A stretch of DNA of 64,000 nt from Pseudomonas bharatica CSV86 (GTDB lineage Bacteria; Pseudomonadota; Gammaproteobacteria; Pseudomonadales; Pseudomonadaceae): contig NZ_AMWJ02000001.1 in assembly GCF_000319305.2 (NCBI RefSeq), forward strand, positions 620,001 through 684,000, in the 5' to 3' direction. Under the pieces are notes generated by a model that searched no databases, was not told the origin of the DNA, and saw only the letters and a program-made list of their open reading frames with translations. The translations under genes and the position numbers were made by a program. Below, piece by piece: positions 45,089 through 53,535 of this stretch; positions within the stretch are counted from its first letter, which is position 1, and each line of letters begins with the position of its first letter.

Positions 45089-47646
45089 ATGAACGCTTTC
45101 GCGTCCATCCAACAACGAGAAAAGCTGGTTATCGTCGGCAACGGCATGGTTGGCCATCACTGCGTCGAGCAATTGATCGAACGCGGCGCCCTGGGGCGTT
45201 TCGAGGTGCGGGTATTCGGCGAGGAGCGCCAGCGCGCCTATGACCGCGTGCACCTGTCCGAATACTTCGGCGGCAGCGACGCCGAAGCCCTGGCCCTGGG
45301 CGACGCCGGCCTGTACGCCGAACACGGTGTGGCCCTGCATCTGCACGAGGCCGTGCTGGAAGTGGACCGCGAGCGCCGCGAAGTGGTGACCAGCGCCGGC
45401 CGTTATGCCTACGACCGTCTGATCCTCGCTACCGGGTCCTATCCCTTCGTCCCGCCGATCGAGGGTTCCGAAGGCGCGGCGCGCCTGGTCTATCGCACCC
45501 TCGATGACCTCGACAACATCCGTGCCGCCGCCGCCAGCGCCCGGCGCGGGTGGTGGTCGGCGGTGGCCTGCTTGGCCTGGAAGCGGCCAACGCCCTCAAG
45601 TCCCTCGGCCTGGAAGCCCATGTGGTGGAATTCGCCCCGCGCCTGATGCCGGTGCAACTGGACGCTGAAGGCGGAGCGGCGCTGCGTGCGCGGATCGAGG
45701 CACTTGGGGTCGGTGTGCACCTGTCCCGCGCCACCCAGGCCATCGTTGCAGGCGAGGAGTACCGCTACCGGATGAACTTCGACGGCGGCGAGTTCCTCGA
45801 AACCGACCTGATCGTGTTCTCCGCCGGTATCCGCCCCCAGGACGCCCTGGCCCGCGCCTGCGGTCTGGACGTAGCCCCCCGTGGCGGCGTGGTGATCGAT
45901 GGCGAGTGCCGCAGCAGCGATCCGCAGATCTACGCCATCGGCGAATGCGCGTCGTGGAATGGCAGCGTATTCGGCCTGGTCGCCCCGGGCTACAACATGG
46001 CGCGCAACCTGGCGGCGGCCCTGGCCGGGCAACCTTCGGCTGCCTTCGCTGGCGCCGATATGTCGACCAAGCTCAAGCTGCTTGGCGTCGATGTCGGTTC
46101 CATCGGCGATGCCCACGGCGCCACCCCGGGCTCGCGCAGCTACCGCTTCATCGACGAGGGCGGCAGCAGCTATCGCCGGCTGGTGCTGGATGCCAGCGGC
46201 AAGCGGGTGATCGGCGCAGTGCTGGTGGGTGACAACAGCTACTACGACACCCTGCTGCAATACGCCCAGAACGGCATCGCCGTACCCGCCGATCCTTCGG
46301 CGCTGATCCTCCCGCAATCCTCCGGTGCCCCCGCCTTGGGCGCCGATGCCCTGCCGGACAGTGCGACCATCTGCTCCTGCCACAACGTCAGCAAGGGGGC
46401 GATCTGCGCCGCCATCGACAGCGGCTGCGGCGACCTCGCGGCGGTCAAGGGCTGCACCAAGGCGGCCAGCGGTTGCGGCGGCTGCGCGGCCTTGCTCAAG
46501 CAGGTCTTCGAGCATGAACTGACGGCGCGCGGCGTGGCCGTGGACAAGAGCCTTTGCGAACACTTCGCCTATACCCGCCAGGAGCTTTATGCACTGGTGC
46601 GGGTGGAAGGCATCCGCGATTTCGACGAACTGCTCGCCCGCCACGGCAAGGGTCACCTGGGCTGCGACATCTGCAAACCCACGGTCGGCTCGATCCTCGC
46701 TTCGTGCTGGAACCAGCCGATCATGGACCCGGCGCTGGTGCCGCTGCAGGACACCAACGACACCTTCATGGCCAACATGCAGAAGAACGGCACCTACTCG
46801 GTGGTGCCGCGCATCCCTGGCGGCGAGATCACCCCGGACAAGCTGATCGTGATCGGCGAGGTGGCGAAGAAATACGATCTCTACACCAAGATCACCGGCG
46901 GCCAGCGCATCGACCTGTTCGGCGCGCAACTGCACGAACTGCCGCTGATCTGGGAAGAACTGATTGCCGCCGGCTTCGAGACCGGGCATGCCTATGGCAA
47001 GTCGACGCGCACGGTGAAGTCCTGCGTGGGCAGCACCTGGTGCCGCTATGGCGTGCAGGACAGCGTGAAGATGGCCCTGCACCTGGAAGACCGCTACAAG
47101 GGCCTGCGTTCGCCGCACAAACTCAAGTTCGCCGTGTCCGGCTGCACCCGCGAATGCGCCGAGGCGCAGAGCAAGGACATCGGCGTGATCGCTACCGAAA
47201 AGGGCTGGAACCTGTATGTCTGCGGTAATGGCGGCATGCGCCCGCGTCATGCCGAACTGTTCGCCACCGACCTGGATGACGCCACGCTGGTGCGGCTGAT
47301 CGATCGCTTGCTGATGTTCTACATCCGCACCGCCGACAAGCTGCAGCGCACGTCGGTCTGGCGCGAGAACCTGGAGGGCGGGCTGGACTACCTCAAGCAG
47401 GTGATCCTCGACGACAGCCTGGGCCTGGCGGCCGAACTGGAAGCGCAGATGCAGCACGTGGTCGATCGTTATGAGTGCGAATGGGCAAACGCCCTCAAGG
47501 ACCCGGAAAAGCTCAAGCGTTTCCGTACCTTCGTCAACGACCAGCGGGCCGACCCGGACGTGCACTTCGTCCGCGAACGCGGGCAGCGCCGGCCGATTGC
47601 CGCTGCCGAGCTGCACCTGATTCCCGTCACCGAGGAGGTGCTCTGA
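45089..47646 (+). CDS. nirB: Assimilatory nitrite reductase large subunit, frameshifted here
   Basis: NAD(P)H-dependent siroheme enzyme reducing nitrite to ammonium. From ATG 45089: FAD domain (VIVGNGMVGHHCVEQLIE), NAD domain (VVVGGGLLGLEAANALKSLG), a BFD-like 2Fe-2S region (CSCHNVSKGAICAAI ... GCTKAASGCGGC), and the siroheme/4Fe-4S domain with SCVGSTWCRYG and SGCTRECAEA. The frame breaks near 45548-45550: one G appears missing from a GGGG run, and adding it joins SARRG to VVVGGG. The restored product has about 852 residues. The stop codon overlaps the nirD start (TGATG). Confidence 0.93.
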
Positions 47647-48005
47647 TGAGCCAGACGAATGCTGTTGTTAACTCGCCGGTCGAATGGACGCCGGTCTGTG
47701 CCGAAACCGACCTGGTTGCACGTTCCGGGGTAGTGGTCTGGCACCAGGGCGCGCAGGTCGCGCTGTTCTATGTGCCGGGAGCCGAGACCGAGCTGCATGC
47801 ACTGGACAACCACGATCCGGTTTCCGGGGCCAATGTGATCGGACGGGGGCTGATCGGCAGCCTGAAGGGCGAGCTGGTGGTGGCTTCGCCGTTGTACAAG
47901 CAGCATTTCTGCTTGCGCGATGGGCGCTGCCTGGAGGATGAACAACAGGCTTTGCGGGTGTGGCCGGTACGGGTGAATGAGGGGCGGGTGGAAATCGCGG
48001 GCTGA
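47646..48005 (+). CDS. nirD: Nitrite reductase small subunit
   Basis: A 119-residue Rieske-fold subunit of the assimilatory nitrite reductase. WTPVCAETDLVARSGVVVW, LDNHDPVSGANVIGRGLIG and SPLYKQHFCLRDGRCLED fit the NirD family, in which the Rieske cluster ligands are absent: there is no CxH/CxxH pair here. Coupled to nirB by a one-base overlap. Confidence 0.95.
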   Translation: MSQTNAVVNSPVEWTPVCAETDLVARSGVVVWHQGAQVALFYVPGAETELHALDNHDPVSGANVIGRGLIGSLKGELVVASPLYKQHFCLRDGRCLEDEQQALRVWPVRVNEGRVEIAG

Positions 48006-48060
48006 CATGTAACCGGGTTGCCCCACAGGTACAGCGGTGCTCTCGGGAACACTGGTGAAC

Positions 48061-48091
48061 CTGTGGGAGCTGGCTTGCCAGCGATAGGGCC
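48061..48091. repeat. Single REP element (degenerate partner)
   Basis: One REP arm (CTGTGGGAGCTGGCTTGCC, then AGCGATAGGGCC). Only a remnant of the opposite arm is visible as CCCCACAGGT at 48021. It appears to be a decayed REPIN after nirD. Confidence 0.8.
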
Positions 48092-48138
48092 CTCAAACCC
48101 GGCACAAAAATGTCAGGACACAGATACACTCCCACCTC

Positions 48139-49071
48139 ATGAACCTCGACACCCGCATCAAATTCCGCCACCTCCTGTGCTTTCTCGAAATCGCCCGCCA
48201 GGGCAGTTTCGCCAAGGCCGCAGATGCCGTGGCCATCACCCAGCCGGCGATTTCCAAGACCCTCAAGGAACTCGAAGACCTGCTCCAGACCCGCCTGTTC
48301 GAACGCGGCCGCCAGGGCGTCGAGCTGACCCCGGCCGGCGTGCGTTTCATGCGCTACGCAGGGCCTTGCGTGCAGGCCCTGCGCGAAGGCGTCAGCAGCC
48401 TGCGCGGCGAAGAGCACGCGCCGCCGCAGGTCAGGGTCGGCGTGTTGTCCACTGTCGAAAGCCTGCTCATGCCTGAGGTCATCCGCCGCCTGCACCAGCG
48501 CCATGCGGCCTTGGTAGTCAGCGTCGCCACCGGCCCCAGTGCCCATCTGCTGGCGCAGTTGCACGTGGGCGAACTGGACCTGGTGATCGGCCGCATGACC
48601 GACAGCCCGCAGATCCAGGGCCTGCTGTTCGAACACTTGTACAGCGAGTCGATGTCGCTGGTGGTGCGTCCGGGCCATCCTTTGCTGGCCAGCGACCCGC
48701 TGGAGCGCGCGCGCCTTGCCGACTACCCGCTGGTACTGCCGCTGGCCGGCACCACGATCCGCAAGCATGCCGACAGCCTGTTCGTGCAATGCGCCATCGA
48801 GCAGCCGCGCCAGCGTCTGGAAACCCTGTCCCCGGCCCTGAGCCGGCGTTATGTGCAGGGCAGCGATGCGGTCTGGGTCGCGCCCCGGGATGCGGTGCGG
48901 GTCGATCTCGACCGCGGCGAGCTGCACGAGCTCGACCTGGGCGTCAGCGAACCCGGTGGTTCCGTGGGGATTTGCAGCAACGCGGCCTTGCCCGCCACGC
49001 TGCCGGCGCAATGGCTATGTGAAGTGTTGCGCGAAGTTGCAGCACAATACCGGGACGGCGACTACCCGTGA
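48139..49071 (+). CDS. pcaQ: LysR family regulator, PcaQ-like
   Basis: A 310-residue LTTR. The N-terminus MNLDTRIKFRHLLCFLEIA with HTH QGSFAKAADAVAITQPAISKTLKELED is closely like PcaQ, the activator of protocatechuate (pca) genes; the effector domain (VRVGVLSTVESLLMPEVIRRLHQRH) starts near residue 95. No pca genes are in the window, so the role rests on similarity alone. A general name of LysR regulator is the safe fallback. Confidence 0.75.
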   Translation: MNLDTRIKFRHLLCFLEIARQGSFAKAADAVAITQPAISKTLKELEDLLQTRLFERGRQGVELTPAGVRFMRYAGPCVQALREGVSSLRGEEHAPPQVRVGVLSTVESLLMPEVIRRLHQRHAALVVSVATGPSAHLLAQLHVGELDLVIGRMTDSPQIQGLLFEHLYSESMSLVVRPGHPLLASDPLERARLADYPLVLPLAGTTIRKHADSLFVQCAIEQPRQRLETLSPALSRRYVQGSDAVWVAPRDAVRVDLDRGELHELDLGVSEPGGSVGICSNAALPATLPAQWLCEVLREVAAQYRDGDYP

Positions 49072-49248
49072 GGCCGGCTGCGACGCGCCTGCTGGCCTGG
49101 TGCCGCGCGGTTGCATGAAGAACTGTTCATGGTCCTGAACTTCCGGGGCTTTTCTCGTTCCTATTGCCGGTAGCCATTGGTCGTGGCCGCCTGATATTCT
49201 CGCGGCTTTACCCCGATTGCCCCTTTGGCGCATGAACAAGGAAATAGC

Positions 49249-50010
49249 ATGAAACAGCATCGGTTGGCGGCTGCGGTTGCCCTGGTTAGCCTGGTCCTGG
49301 CGGGTTGCGATTCGCAGACCAGCGTCGAGCTGAAAACCCCGGCACAGAAAGCCTCCTACGGTATTGGCCTGAACATGGGCAAGAGCCTGGCCCAGGAAGG
49401 CATGGACGACCTCGATTCCAAGGCCGTTGCCCAGGGCATCGAAGATGCCATCGGCAAGAAAGAGCAACGCCTGAAGGACGACGAGCTGATCGAAGCCTTC
49501 GCCGCGCTGCAGAAGCGTGCCGAAGAGCGCCTGGCCAAGCAGGGCGAAGAGTCCGCTGCCGCAGGCAAGAAATTCCTCGAGGAAAACGGCAAGAAGCCGG
49601 GTGTGGTCACCACCGCTTCCGGCCTGCAGTACGAAGTCGTGAAGAAAGCCGACGGCGCCCAGCCCAAGCCTACCGACGTGGTTACCGTCCATTACGAAGG
49701 CAAGCTGATCGACGGCAAGGTCTTCGACAGCTCGGTCGAGCGCGGTGCGCCGATCGACCTGCCGGTCAGCGGCGTGATCCCGGGCTGGGTCGAAGGCCTG
49801 CAACTGATGCACGTGGGCGAGAAGGTCAAGCTGTTCATCCCGGCTGAACTGGCCTACGGCGCCCAGAGCCCGAGCCCGATGATCCCGGCCAACTCGGTGC
49901 TGGTCTTCGATCTGGAACTGCTGGGCATCAAGGACGCTTCCAAGCTGGAAGCTCCTGAAGCCGATGCCGCTCCTGAAGCGCCGGCTGCCGACGCTGCTCC
50001 AGCCAAGTAA
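49249..50010 (+). CDS. FKBP-type peptidyl-prolyl isomerase, lipoprotein (Mip/FkpA-like)
   Basis: A 253-residue envelope chaperone. Lipobox LVLAGC with Cys20; an FKBP_N dimerisation helix region (about 30-125); the FKBP domain (about 140-230) with VVTVHYEGKLIDGKVFDSSVERG, PVSGVIPGWVEGLQLMHVGEK and IPANSVLVFDLELL; then an Ala/Pro/Glu-rich tail (APEADAAPEAPAADAAPAK). ATG 49249 has AAGGAAA upstream; an in-frame start 24 bases earlier would spoil the signal sequence. A strong terminator follows. Confidence 0.93.
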   Translation: MKQHRLAAAVALVSLVLAGCDSQTSVELKTPAQKASYGIGLNMGKSLAQEGMDDLDSKAVAQGIEDAIGKKEQRLKDDELIEAFAALQKRAEERLAKQGEESAAAGKKFLEENGKKPGVVTTASGLQYEVVKKADGAQPKPTDVVTVHYEGKLIDGKVFDSSVERGAPIDLPVSGVIPGWVEGLQLMHVGEKVKLFIPAELAYGAQSPSPMIPANSVLVFDLELLGIKDASKLEAPEADAAPEAPAADAAPAK

Positions 50011-50030
50011 TCTGGCTGTCGCTGTTGTCC

Positions 50031-50062
50031 AACGCCCCGTAGCCTCACGGCTACGGGGCGTT
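50031..50062 (+). terminator. Intrinsic terminator after the FKBP gene
   Basis: A perfect 14-bp stem (AACGCCCCGTAGCC / GGCTACGGGGCGTT) with a TCAC loop followed by TGTCGTTTTTG. Confidence 0.93.
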
Positions 50063-50230
50063 GTCGTTTTTGCCGGAGGGCCGGAGTAGAGTGGTCGGGG
50101 CCGCTGTGACCGGGTTCACAAAAAGTTCCGCAAAACGATTGCGCAGTGACACAAGTGTGTAAAAAACGCCCGATCCGACCCCGGCCCTTGTCTGCCGGGA
50201 GCCCCGGACCGGAAACGAGGCTCTGTTCAC

Positions 50231-50261
50231 AAGGTTATCCACAATTAATGTGGATAACCTT
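50231..50261. promoter_or_regulatory. Inverted pair of perfect DnaA boxes
   Basis: AAGGTTATCCACA and TGTGGATAACCTT form a perfect 13-bp inverted repeat around ATTAA. Each arm contains the strongest DnaA box, TTATCCACA. It lies 24 bases before the DUF1232 start codon and may be a DnaA-regulated promoter element or a DnaA-titrating site. Confidence 0.75.
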
Positions 50262-50285
50262 CCTGCCACCGCTGATGGAGGTCCC

Positions 50286-50726
50286 ATGAAAGCACCGTGG
50301 AATTTCACCCGCTTCCTGCCCCTCGCCGAGCGTCTGCTCAGCCGCGGACGCCTGCCGGCGCTGTTGTTCGCCGTGGCGCGCAAAGGCCCGCGGCTGGGGC
50401 AACTGAAGGAGGATGTGCGCCTGCTGCAGGCGCTGTGCGTGGCCTGGTGGCGTGGTGAGTACCGGGCGATCAGTCCGAAGGCGCTGGTGACCATCGTCGC
50501 CGGACTGCTGTATTTCGTGAGCCCGCTGGACGCGATTCCGGACTGGTTGCTGGGCGTTGGCATGCTCGACGACATCGCCGTGCTCGGCTGGGTGCTGAAG
50601 ACCGTGAGCGACGAACTGGACGCCTTCCGCGCCTGGCGCCAGCGCCAGGCGCCGGAAAAGCTGCGGGTGGTCGAGCGCTTGCCGGACACGCCCGAAGCGC
50701 TGCGTCTGGAGCAAAACCACAGCTGA
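50286..50726 (+). CDS. DUF1232 (YkvA) family protein
   Basis: A 146-residue protein with the DUF1232 core, a hydrophobic helix pair: ISPKALVTIVAGLLYFVSPLDAIPDWLLGVGMLDDIAVLGWVL, with the conserved SPLDxIPD motif. Function is unknown; membrane association is likely. The start at 50286 has GGAGG at good spacing; the in-frame extension to 50250 overlaps the DnaA boxes and is not supported. Confidence 0.88.
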   Translation: MKAPWNFTRFLPLAERLLSRGRLPALLFAVARKGPRLGQLKEDVRLLQALCVAWWRGEYRAISPKALVTIVAGLLYFVSPLDAIPDWLLGVGMLDDIAVLGWVLKTVSDELDAFRAWRQRQAPEKLRVVERLPDTPEALRLEQNHS

Positions 50727-50771
50727 TTACCGCGGCGTGCTGCAATTCCCCGGATGGCTGGTAATATTATT

Positions 50772-50788
50772 GGCATAACGATTATGCC
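50772..50788. promoter_or_regulatory. Inverted repeat operator before the HTH gene
   Basis: GGCATAA-CGA-TTATGCC is a 17-base perfect inverted repeat with a three-base centre, 38 bases upstream of the HTH gene start, within an AT-rich promoter-like region. Autoregulation by the HTH protein is inferred. Confidence 0.7.
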
Positions 50789-50826
50789 TACAGATTACAT
50801 GCGAGAAGTCCGACAAGGGGGTTGTA

Positions 50827-51171
50827 ATGGCTATTCAGGTTATCAGCCGAGATGGTCAACCCGAGTACGCGGTTGTTCCCTGGGATCAATATCAGGCGTT
50901 ACTCAAGGCGGCAGGGCAACCGGAGGCGGTGTCCGCCGAAGCACAAACCACCACTGAAGCAGCTTCTTCCCCGGCCAGCGTGCCCTCCCTGAGCAGGCTG
51001 GCCGTGCTGCGTGAGGCCAAGGGCATTCCTGCCGAGCAACTGGCGCGCAAGGTCGGTATCAGCCCGGCCTACCTGGCGATGATCGAAAGCGGCGAGCGCG
51101 TGCCGGATTCGGCGATTCGCCGCAGCCTGGCCTGGGAGCTGGGATTATCCGGCTGGAGCGATCCGTCATGA
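50827..51171 (+). CDS. Small XRE-type HTH protein with antitoxin-like N-terminus
   Basis: A 114-residue protein in two parts. Residues 1-28 (MAIQVISRDGQPEYAVVPWDQYQALLKAAG) resemble the Phd/RelB-like start of some antitoxins. After an Ala/Ser/Thr linker, residues about 57-110 form an XRE HTH (LAVLREAKGIPAEQLARKVGISPAYLAMIESGERVP). It overlaps the next gene by four bases and has an inverted-repeat operator upstream. That layout is like a toxin-antitoxin operon, but the partner does not look like a known toxin. Confidence 0.82.
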   Translation: MAIQVISRDGQPEYAVVPWDQYQALLKAAGQPEAVSAEAQTTTEAASSPASVPSLSRLAVLREAKGIPAEQLARKVGISPAYLAMIESGERVPDSAIRRSLAWELGLSGWSDPS

Positions 51172-51536
51172 GCGCCGTACGGATCAGCCGGCAACACTGG
51201 GAGGGCTTGCTCGGCGAGCTGGATGTGGCCCGCCGTCAACGCCATCTGCTGACCTACCGCGCGCTGCTGGAGCGTCTGCAACTGCCGAGCCCGGCGATGC
51301 AGACCCTCACTGCAGCGCTGGAATACCTGGCGGTGCTGGATGCCCGCGCCGAACAGCCGTTGCGCAGTTCGCTGGTGATCAGCCAGGGGGCGAGCCGCCT
51401 GCCACGTACCGGGTTCTTCGAATGCGTGGAGCGGCTGGGACGGTTTTCCGGACCTTCGGACGGCATGGCGGCGGCGTCGTGGCATGCGTCGGAGGTGGTG
51501 CGGGTGTTCGAGTATTCCTACCCAGAAGAAGCTTGA
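51168..51536 (+). CDS. Conserved hypothetical protein, partner of the HTH gene
   Basis: A 122-residue, mostly helical soluble protein (ISRQHWEGLLGELDVARRQRHLLTYRALLERLQLPSPAMQTLTAALEYLAVLDARAEQPLRSSLVIS), ending in a conserved-looking GFFECVERLGRFSGPSDG and a short C-terminal strand. It starts inside the HTH stop codon (ATGA), so the two are made together. I recognise no catalytic motif or family. Confidence 0.8.
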   Translation: MSAVRISRQHWEGLLGELDVARRQRHLLTYRALLERLQLPSPAMQTLTAALEYLAVLDARAEQPLRSSLVISQGASRLPRTGFFECVERLGRFSGPSDGMAAASWHASEVVRVFEYSYPEEA

Positions 51537-51544
51537 GTCTTCGC

Positions 51545-51645
51545 GGGCCTCATCGCTGGCAAGCCAGCTCCCACAGGGTCAGCGCTGCACGCGGTCACTG
51601 TGGGAGCTGGCTTGTCGGACCGCCGCACCGCAGCGATGAGGCCTT
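51545..51645. repeat. REPIN 7, with an altered right arm
   Basis: The left arm is a normal REP. The right arm starts normally (GTGGGAGCTGGCTTG) but then carries CGGACCGCCGCACCGC (51616-51631) before resuming AGCGATGAGGCC. Nearly the same 16 bases occur in the variant REP pair at 60961-61051. Confidence 0.85.
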
Positions 51646-51662
51646 TCAGGCCGCCGCAGTAT

Positions 51663-53402
51663 CTATGAGATACACACTGGCCCCTGAACCTCCTTGGCAT
51701 GATGCTTGGCCTGCGACGCCAGGTCCGCCAGTTGGTCCGCATCCAGTTCGCCGCAGGTTTCCGCACGCAACTGCACCACTCCGATCGACAGCGACAGCAA
51801 CGGAAACTCCTGGCGCTGCCCGAGCCGGTTGTGGGCAATGAAACATCCCGCCTCCAGGTGCTCGCTGCGGTAGAACCGCCGGCACTGCTGTTCGAAATCC
51901 GCCAGCAATACATCCAGGCGCTGCTGCCAATCCTGCGAACTCAAGACCAGCATGAAATCGTCGCCACCGATGTGCCCGACGAAGTCCCGGCTCGGGTCGA
52001 CCCGTTCGTTCAGGCACTGCGCCAGGCATAGCAACACTTCGTCACCGCGGGCGTAGCCGTAGATATCGTTGAACGGTTTGAAACTGTCGATATCGACATA
52101 GCAGATCGCCGCCTGGCGCCGCTGTTGCAGCAACCGCGCCAGGCATTGCTGGATCGGCACGTTGCCCGGCAGCAGGGTCAGCGGGTTGGCGTAGCGGGCC
52201 TGCTGGATCTTCTGCTCGGTGATCAGTTTCAGCACGTCGATGACCCGCCCCAGGCCGACATAGCGTCCCTGGTCGGTGATGATGAAGTCTTCCTCGATAC
52301 GCTGCCGCGCGCGGCTGGTGAGCAGGCGGCTGACACTTTGCAGCGACTGGCCCAGCTCTACCGCAAGGAAATCCTCGCTCATCAGCCGGCTGACCGGCTT
52401 GCGCGCGAAGAGTTCGGTGGCGAAGGGCTTGAGCAGGGCATCGGAGAGCGAATAGCGGTGGACGATGCCACAAGGTCGCTGCTGCTCGTCGAGCACCGCC
52501 AGCGAGTTGAGGTTGGCCTGTCGGCGGAACGCTTCCAGCACCAACGGCGTCGCGGTATCGCGGGTGACGGCCGGTTGGTCGATAAGGAGTGCGCCGAGAT
52601 CGGAGGCTTCGTCGCCAAGCACCGGCAGGCTGTTCAGCATCGAACCGGGAAGCAGCAGCGTGACGTCCTTCGGCGGATGCTCCTGGGGCCGGCAGACTAG
52701 GTAACCCTGGACCAGGTCCACGCCCATCTCGGTCAGCACCGCCAGTTCCTCGGGCAGTTCGATGCCCTCGGCAACCACCTTGGCCCGCGATGCCTTGGCG
52801 ATCTGCAGGATGGACCCGACGAACTCGCGCTTTACCGCATCCAGATGAATGCCGTCGATGAAATGGCGATCGATCTTCACGTAGTCCGGACGCAGTTCCG
52901 ACCACAGGCGCAGGCTCGAATAGCCGGCGCCGAGGTCATCCAGGGCAATGGAGAATCCCATGTCGCGGTAGTGGTGCAGGGCGTTGTAAAGCAGTTGGAA
53001 ATCGTCGGTCGGGGTCTGTTCGGTAAGTTCGATGACCACCCGGCTCGCCGGGATTCCAAGGTTCTGCAGCAACTTCAGGGTCAGCCCGGACTGGTACTGC
53101 GGTTCGAGCAGCGACTCGGGAGAGACGTTCAGGAACAGCTTGCCTTCCAGTTTCTGCTGGCTGAAACGCCGACAGGCACTTTCCCGGCAGGCGATCTCCA
53201 GCTCGGTCAGGCGCCCGGCATGACGGGCCACCGCGAACAGGTTGATCGGTGAATGCAAGGGGCTGTTGGACGGGCCGCGGCTCAGGGCTTCGTAACCCAG
53301 GATGCGCCGTTCGGAAAGGCAGACGATGGGCTGGAACAGGCTGTGCAAGCCGCCTTGAGTCAGGATGGAACTCAATGCGCTGAGCTGTTCGGTCATGGTC
53401 AT
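51663..53402 (-). CDS. EAL-CBS-GGDEF c-di-GMP metabolism protein
   Basis: A 579-residue cytoplasmic protein. An N-terminal EAL domain (about 15-245) has YEALSRG, LNVSPESLL, VIELTEQT, ALDDLGAGYSSL and VKIDRHFIDG, so phosphodiesterase residues look intact. A CBS pair (about 265-395) is a possible nucleotide sensor. The C-terminal GGDEF domain (about 400-579) reads GGDDF (HIGGDDFML), so cyclase activity is plausible but the motif is altered. The same gene sits beside prc/algO in P. aeruginosa (PA3258, from memory). Confidence 0.92.
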   Translation of the reverse strand: MTMTEQLSALSSILTQGGLHSLFQPIVCLSERRILGYEALSRGPSNSPLHSPINLFAVARHAGRLTELEIACRESACRRFSQQKLEGKLFLNVSPESLLEPQYQSGLTLKLLQNLGIPASRVVIELTEQTPTDDFQLLYNALHHYRDMGFSIALDDLGAGYSSLRLWSELRPDYVKIDRHFIDGIHLDAVKREFVGSILQIAKASRAKVVAEGIELPEELAVLTEMGVDLVQGYLVCRPQEHPPKDVTLLLPGSMLNSLPVLGDEASDLGALLIDQPAVTRDTATPLVLEAFRRQANLNSLAVLDEQQRPCGIVHRYSLSDALLKPFATELFARKPVSRLMSEDFLAVELGQSLQSVSRLLTSRARQRIEEDFIITDQGRYVGLGRVIDVLKLITEQKIQQARYANPLTLLPGNVPIQQCLARLLQQRRQAAICYVDIDSFKPFNDIYGYARGDEVLLCLAQCLNERVDPSRDFVGHIGGDDFMLVLSSQDWQQRLDVLLADFEQQCRRFYRSEHLEAGCFIAHNRLGQRQEFPLLSLSIGVVQLRAETCGELDADQLADLASQAKHHAKEVQGPVCIS

Positions 53403-53535
53403 CTCGCTGCTACCTTGAAAAAAAGGGACTGGGCGCCGATAGCGCTCAGTCCCTTATTTCACGACAGTTTGATGACTGTTTAATGACGCAATGCTACTCG
53501 ATCATGGTATTTCGCCATTATCGATTAGCCTTTCT

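Noticed and set aside
47646..48005. Rieske iron-sulfur protein with lost cluster ligands as an anomaly
   Set aside because: Absence of the Rieske cysteine/histidine pairs is normal for the NirD family, so it is not a defect.
50827..51536. Classical toxin-antitoxin system
   Set aside because: The layout fits, but the second protein has no RelE, HipA, HigB, Fic or nuclease motif that I can see, so I report it only as an uncharacterised pair.
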